NCBI GenBank assembly: GCA_038230275.1
Contig: JBBRNO010000190.1
Coordinates: 1-10,297, forward strand
Length of the DNA: 10,297 nucleotides
Reading direction: 5' to 3'
Source: JANXXV01 sp038230275
Lineage (GTDB): Bacteria > Acidobacteriota > Terriglobia > Bryobacterales > Bryobacteraceae
Shown here: positions 7,315 through 10,297 of the stretch, in pieces
Layout of the letters: each line of letters starts with the position of its first letter
How positions within the stretch are numbered: position 1 is the first letter of the stretch
Translations under genes and position numbers: made by a program
Notes under the pieces: generated by a model
Databases searched by the model: none
Told to the model about the DNA's origin: nothing
What the model saw: only the letters and a program-made list of their open reading frames with translations

Positions 7315-8375
7315 GACAGGATATGGAAAAGAAAATAGAAGTTGGAGTACTCGGCGCCACCGGAATGGTGGGCCAGCATTTTGTGAAGTTCCTGCGGAAT
7401 CACCCCTGGTTCGATCTGACATGGGTCGGCGCCAGTGACCGGTCCGCCGGAAAGAAATATGCCGAAGCGACAAGCTGGCGGCTCGATGGTGCCATGCCGG
7501 CGCGAGTAGCCGCGTTGGTCGTACAGGAATGCAAGCCAGGCAACGCACCGAAACTGGTCTTCTCCGCTACCGATGCTTCCGTAGCTACTGAAATTGAACA
7601 GGCGTTCGCCTCCGCCGGACATGTAGTTGTTTCCAACTCGCGCAATCACCGCATGGATCAGGACGTTCCACTCCTGATTCCAGAGATCAATGGCGACCAC
7701 TTGCAGTTGATCGCCCGCCAGCGCAAAGAGCGTGGCTGGCCAGGGCAAATCGTTACCAATCCCAACTGTTCCACCATCGTACTGGCCATGGCGCTAGCGC
7801 CCATGAAGCAGTTCGGAATTGAGCGCGTGGTGGTCACCACTCTGCAGGCCATCTCCGGTGCGGGCTATCCCGGCGTAGCATCCATGGACATCACGGCGAA
7901 CGTAATTCCGTTCATCGGCAGTGAAGAAGAAAAGATGGAGCAGGAGACACAGAAGATTTTGGGTGACCTCCTGGCGGGCTCAGTCCAGCCGCTCGCGGCC
8001 AAAGTTAGCGCCCATTGCAATCGCGTTCCTGTGGTCGACGGGCACATGGCGGCCGTCTCGGTGGAGTTCAAAAACAAGCCGTCTCTTGCGGATCTGCGCC
8101 ATGCCATACAGACGTTTACCGGACTGCCCCAGCAGCGCAATCTACCCAGCGCGCCGCCCAGCCCCCTTATTTACATGGAACAGCAGGATCGGCCGCAGCC
8201 TCGCCGGGACGCCGGCAGGGAGAACGGCATGGCCGTATTTGTCGGACGCCTGCGCCCGTGCCCGGTGTTCGATTTTAAGTTTCTAGCATGCGGCCACAAC
8301 ACCATTCGCGGAGCCGCCGGAGCAGCCGTCCTCAACGCCGAGTTGATGCAGTCGGAAGGGCTGCTCGACGGATGA
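7311..8375 (+). CDS. asd: Aspartate-semialdehyde dehydrogenase, archaeal/fungal type
   Basis: The enzyme reduces 4-aspartyl phosphate to aspartate-4-semialdehyde with NADPH, the second step towards lysine, threonine and methionine. The N-terminal Rossmann motif is GATGMVG (residues 15-21). The catalytic cysteine is C153 in NPNCST, and SGAGYPG lies at 182-188. HCNRVPV and DGHMA (catalytic-base region, H245) follow, and then RPQPRRDAG (294-302). The RPQPRRD and GHNTIRGAAG segments and the 354-residue length fit the archaeal/fungal Asd branch (TIGR00978 type), not the E. coli type. ATG 7311 overlaps the preceding stop as ATGA. A second ATG at 7323 (MEKKIEVG) is a possible start and would lose four residues. 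It overlaps the lysC start as well. Confidence 0.95.
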   Translation: MRQDMEKKIEVGVLGATGMVGQHFVKFLRNHPWFDLTWVGASDRSAGKKYAEATSWRLDGAMPARVAALVVQECKPGNAPKLVFSATDASVATEIEQAFASAGHVVVSNSRNHRMDQDVPLLIPEINGDHLQLIARQRKERGWPGQIVTNPNCSTIVLAMALAPMKQFGIERVVVTTLQAISGAGYPGVASMDITANVIPFIGSEEEKMEQETQKILGDLLAGSVQPLAAKVSAHCNRVPVVDGHMAAVSVEFKNKPSLADLRHAIQTFTGLPQQRNLPSAPPSPLIYMEQQDRPQPRRDAGRENGMAVFVGRLRPCPVFDFKFLACGHNTIRGAAGAAVLNAELMQSEGLLDG

Positions 8376-9712
8376 TTGTCATGAAGTTCGGCGGCTCCTC
8401 GCTGGAGTCCGCTGTTGCCATCAAGCGTGTCGTCGGCATTGTCACGGACCGGCTCTCGCAGAAGCCCGTGGTCGTGGTATCGGCCATGGGCAAGACTACA
8501 AACAAGCTACTTGCCATCGCCAATGAAGCTGCCTCCGGTAATCGCCAGCGCGCACTCGATTTGCTTTCTGAGCTGCGGGCCTATCATGTTCAGGAAGCGG
8601 GCCCGGTCGCGATTGTCGAGAGCTTGTTCGGAGAATTGGAAGAATTAGTCAAAGGCCTTTCGGTTATTCAGGAACTCACTCCGCGCACCATTGACGCAAT
8701 CTCGAGCTATGGCGAGCGGCTCTCCAGCGCCATTCTGACACTCGCCTTCAACAGTGCGGGTACCCCGGCGGTGAACATCGATTCACGCAAGGTCATTGTC
8801 ACGGATCATCGCCACACGCAAGCCGCGCCCCTGCTGCGCCATTCCTACGAACGGCTCGCGGCCACAATTCCGGGCCAACTCGAGAATCACGTGGTGGTGA
8901 TGGGCGGCTTCATCGCGGCTACGGAAGATGGCGTCACCAGCACGCTCGGCCGGGGCGGTTCAGATTTCTCGGCTTCCATCGTTGGTGCGGGCATCGGTGC
9001 CACGGAGATTCAGATCTGGACAGACGTGGATGGAATGCTCACCGCGGACCCAACCATACTTCCCGGAGGACATCGCGTAAAGACCATTTCATTCGCAGAA
9101 GCTGCGGAGCTCGCCTATTTTGGCGCCAAAGTATTGCACCCCGCCACCGTCATGCCGGCCATCGAGAAGAATATCCCGGTCCTGATTTTGAATTCCCGCC
9201 GGCCCGAAGCGGAAGGAACCCGCATTGTGAAGGACGCGGTGCCTTGCACCAATTCGGCGAAATCGATTGCCTGCAAGAAGAACATCACCTTGCTGAACAT
9301 TCACTCCAGCAGGATGTTCATGGCGCACGGGTTTCTTCGCCGCATCTTTGAAGTTTTTGATCGGTATGAGACCGCGGTGGATATGGTGGCGACGTCGGAG
9401 GTAAGCGTCTCCCTCACCATTGACAACGTATCGAAGCTAGCTGAAATCCGGAAAGAGTTGGAGCAGTTTTCAGAGGTGTCGGTCGAAGAAAATCAGGCTA
9501 TCGTCTGCCTGGTTGGCGATAATATCCGCTATACGCCGGGCGTCGCCAGCCGCGCGTTCCATGCGCTGGAGAAGATCAATATCCGCATGATTTCGCAAGG
9601 CGCCTCACTGCTGAATTTGAGTGTGGTGGTAGCGCAGGACGACCTGCGGACGGCTGTGGAACAACTGCACACCGAGTTTTTCAGTAAGCTCGATCCCCAG
9701 GTGTTTGACTAA
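8372..9712 (+). CDS. lysC: Aspartokinase, lysine-sensitive type (monofunctional, two ACT domains)
   Basis: The enzyme phosphorylates L-aspartate at the entry of the aspartate pathway. ATG 8372 gives 446 residues, close to E. coli LysC (449). It overlaps the asd stop as ATGA and has GGAAGGG at 8354-8360 upstream. Starting earlier would add an Arg-rich stretch encoded inside asd. Kinase motifs visible are MKFGGSS (4-10), VVVVSAMGKTTN (33-44), SSYGERLSS (111-119), GRGGSD (193-198), TDVDGMLTADP (217-227) and AKVLHP (252-257). The C-terminal regulatory part, from about 300, has HSSRMFMAHGFL (311-322) and VDMVATSEVSVSLT (336-349). The latter is close to the E. coli LysC stretch that binds the inhibitor lysine, so feedback inhibition by lysine is likely (inference). 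There is no fused homoserine dehydrogenase. Confidence 0.95.
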   Translation: MIVMKFGGSSLESAVAIKRVVGIVTDRLSQKPVVVVSAMGKTTNKLLAIANEAASGNRQRALDLLSELRAYHVQEAGPVAIVESLFGELEELVKGLSVIQELTPRTIDAISSYGERLSSAILTLAFNSAGTPAVNIDSRKVIVTDHRHTQAAPLLRHSYERLAATIPGQLENHVVVMGGFIAATEDGVTSTLGRGGSDFSASIVGAGIGATEIQIWTDVDGMLTADPTILPGGHRVKTISFAEAAELAYFGAKVLHPATVMPAIEKNIPVLILNSRRPEAEGTRIVKDAVPCTNSAKSIACKKNITLLNIHSSRMFMAHGFLRRIFEVFDRYETAVDMVATSEVSVSLTIDNVSKLAEIRKELEQFSEVSVEENQAIVCLVGDNIRYTPGVASRAFHALEKINIRMISQGASLLNLSVVVAQDDLRTAVEQLHTEFFSKLDPQVFD

Positions 9713-9713
9713 C

Positions 9714-10297
9714 ATGAAAATTGCACTCGTCGGGTACGGCAAGATGGGAAAGTTGATTGAGCAGCTTGCTCCGGAATACGGCTGTGATGTGGCGTTGAAG
9801 CTGGATGAGTTCAACAACGCTGGCTTCGCCGGATTGACGGCGCAGAACTTCGCCGGCATCTCCGTGGCGATTGAGTTTTCCATTCCGTCGGCAACAGTTG
9901 AGAATGTGGAACGTCTGGCCGCGTTGGGCGTGAATGTGGTTGTGGGCACCACTGGCTGGCTGGACGAATTGCCGCGAGTGACGGCGGCGGTTGAAAAGAA
10001 TGGCACCGCGCTGGTCTGGAGTCCGAACTATTCGGTCGGCGTGAATGTGTTCTTTCGATTAGTGGCTGAGGCGGCGAAGTTGCTCGGCGACCAGCCTGAA
10101 TACGGATCATGGGCTTGGGAAATTCATCACAACACCAAGAAAGACGCCCCGTCCGGTACGCTGTTGAAACTGGTGGATGAGATGAAGAAGAGCGGCTATG
10201 CCCGGAACATCGACGTCAGTTCCAACCGCGCGGGCGCGCATCCGGGCACACACGAGATTGGCTTTGATTCCGGCGCGGACACCATCACCATGCGCCA
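9714..10297 (+). CDS. dapB: 4-hydroxy-tetrahydrodipicolinate reductase (3' end outside window)
   Basis: ATG 9714 begins one base after the lysC stop. The 194 visible residues run off the right edge, and roughly 40-60 are missing for a protein of this family. The enzyme reduces 4-hydroxy-tetrahydrodipicolinate with NAD(P)H. The nucleotide-binding motif is VGYGKMG (6-12), followed by EFSIPSA, VGTTGW (77-82) and SPNYSVGVN (103-111). The signature WEIHHNTKKDAPSGT (135-149) holds the catalytic His pair and Lys, and HEIGFDSGAD (180-189) is the start of the tetramer-interface region. The N-terminal domain is short, with little sequence between the Rossmann loop and EFS, so it belongs to the compact DapB form rather than the 270-residue enterobacterial form. 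It shares the riboswitch-controlled transcript. Confidence 0.95.
   Translation, partial: MKIALVGYGKMGKLIEQLAPEYGCDVALKLDEFNNAGFAGLTAQNFAGISVAIEFSIPSATVENVERLAALGVNVVVGTTGWLDELPRVTAAVEKNGTALVWSPNYSVGVNVFFRLVAEAAKLLGDQPEYGSWAWEIHHNTKKDAPSGTLLKLVDEMKKSGYARNIDVSSNRAGAHPGTHEIGFDSGADTITMR

Noticed and set aside
8288..8371. Possible earlier start of aspartokinase with 28 extra residues.
   Set aside because: The extra stretch is Arg-rich and out of frame inside the conserved end of asd; aspartokinases begin at the KFGGSS strand, and ATG 8372 forms an ATGA overlap.
1..10297. Search by eye for CRISPR repeats, insertion sequences, inverted terminal repeats, tRNAs and toxin-antitoxin or defence genes.
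   Set aside because: Nothing of the kind was seen; nearly all of the window is explained by genes and the lysine riboswitch leader.

Overview
This is a chromosomal window of roughly 58-60% GC (estimated by eye) from a free-living bacterium. An Acidobacteria-like origin is my best guess. It rests on the archaeal/fungal-type aspartate-semialdehyde dehydrogenase, the compact DapB and a local family of very large YfhO/GT-C-like membrane proteins, not on any marker gene. I see no mobile element, CRISPR array, tRNA or rRNA.

Left part (1-5982), cell-envelope or glycan type genes. The window opens inside the last third of a class I SAM-dependent methyltransferase (+ strand). Overlapping its stop is a 682-residue polytopic membrane protein (+). 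Two further members of the same family follow on the - strand (629 and 626 residues), themselves joined by a GTGA stop/start overlap. The three are paralogues sharing the layout of a multi-helix GT-C-like membrane half, a soluble alpha/beta segment, a beta-rich YfhO-like domain and one last helix. The + gene and the first - gene converge and overlap by 104 bp, so each C-terminal helix is encoded antisense to the other protein's hydrophilic tail.

Middle (5983-6306), a 324-bp regulatory region. It holds a sigma70-type promoter and a complete lysine riboswitch (L box) whose stems P1, P2, P3 and P5 and L2-L3 kissing loop can be paired base by base. A 69-nt expression platform follows, and part of it can pair back into the aptamer over 14 bp.

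Right part (6307-10297), a lysine/diaminopimelate operon on the + strand. Its order is M20 metallopeptidase (probable acyl-diaminopimelate deacylase) - asd - lysC - dapB (cut by the window edge). The junctions are ATGA overlaps or a 1-nt gap. The riboswitch should lower expression of the whole unit when lysine is plentiful, and LysC keeps the ACT-domain signature of lysine-inhibited aspartokinases, so the pathway appears controlled at both RNA and enzyme level. The pathway runs aspartate -> aspartyl phosphate (LysC) -> semialdehyde (Asd) -> dihydrodipicolinate product reduced by DapB -> acyl-DAP deacylated by the M20 enzyme. DapA and the acyltransferase/aminotransferase steps are not in the window.

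I did not find a clearly new biological system. The best leads are the riboswitch switching mechanism, the M20 enzyme as its first target gene, and the antisense-overlapping membrane paralogues.
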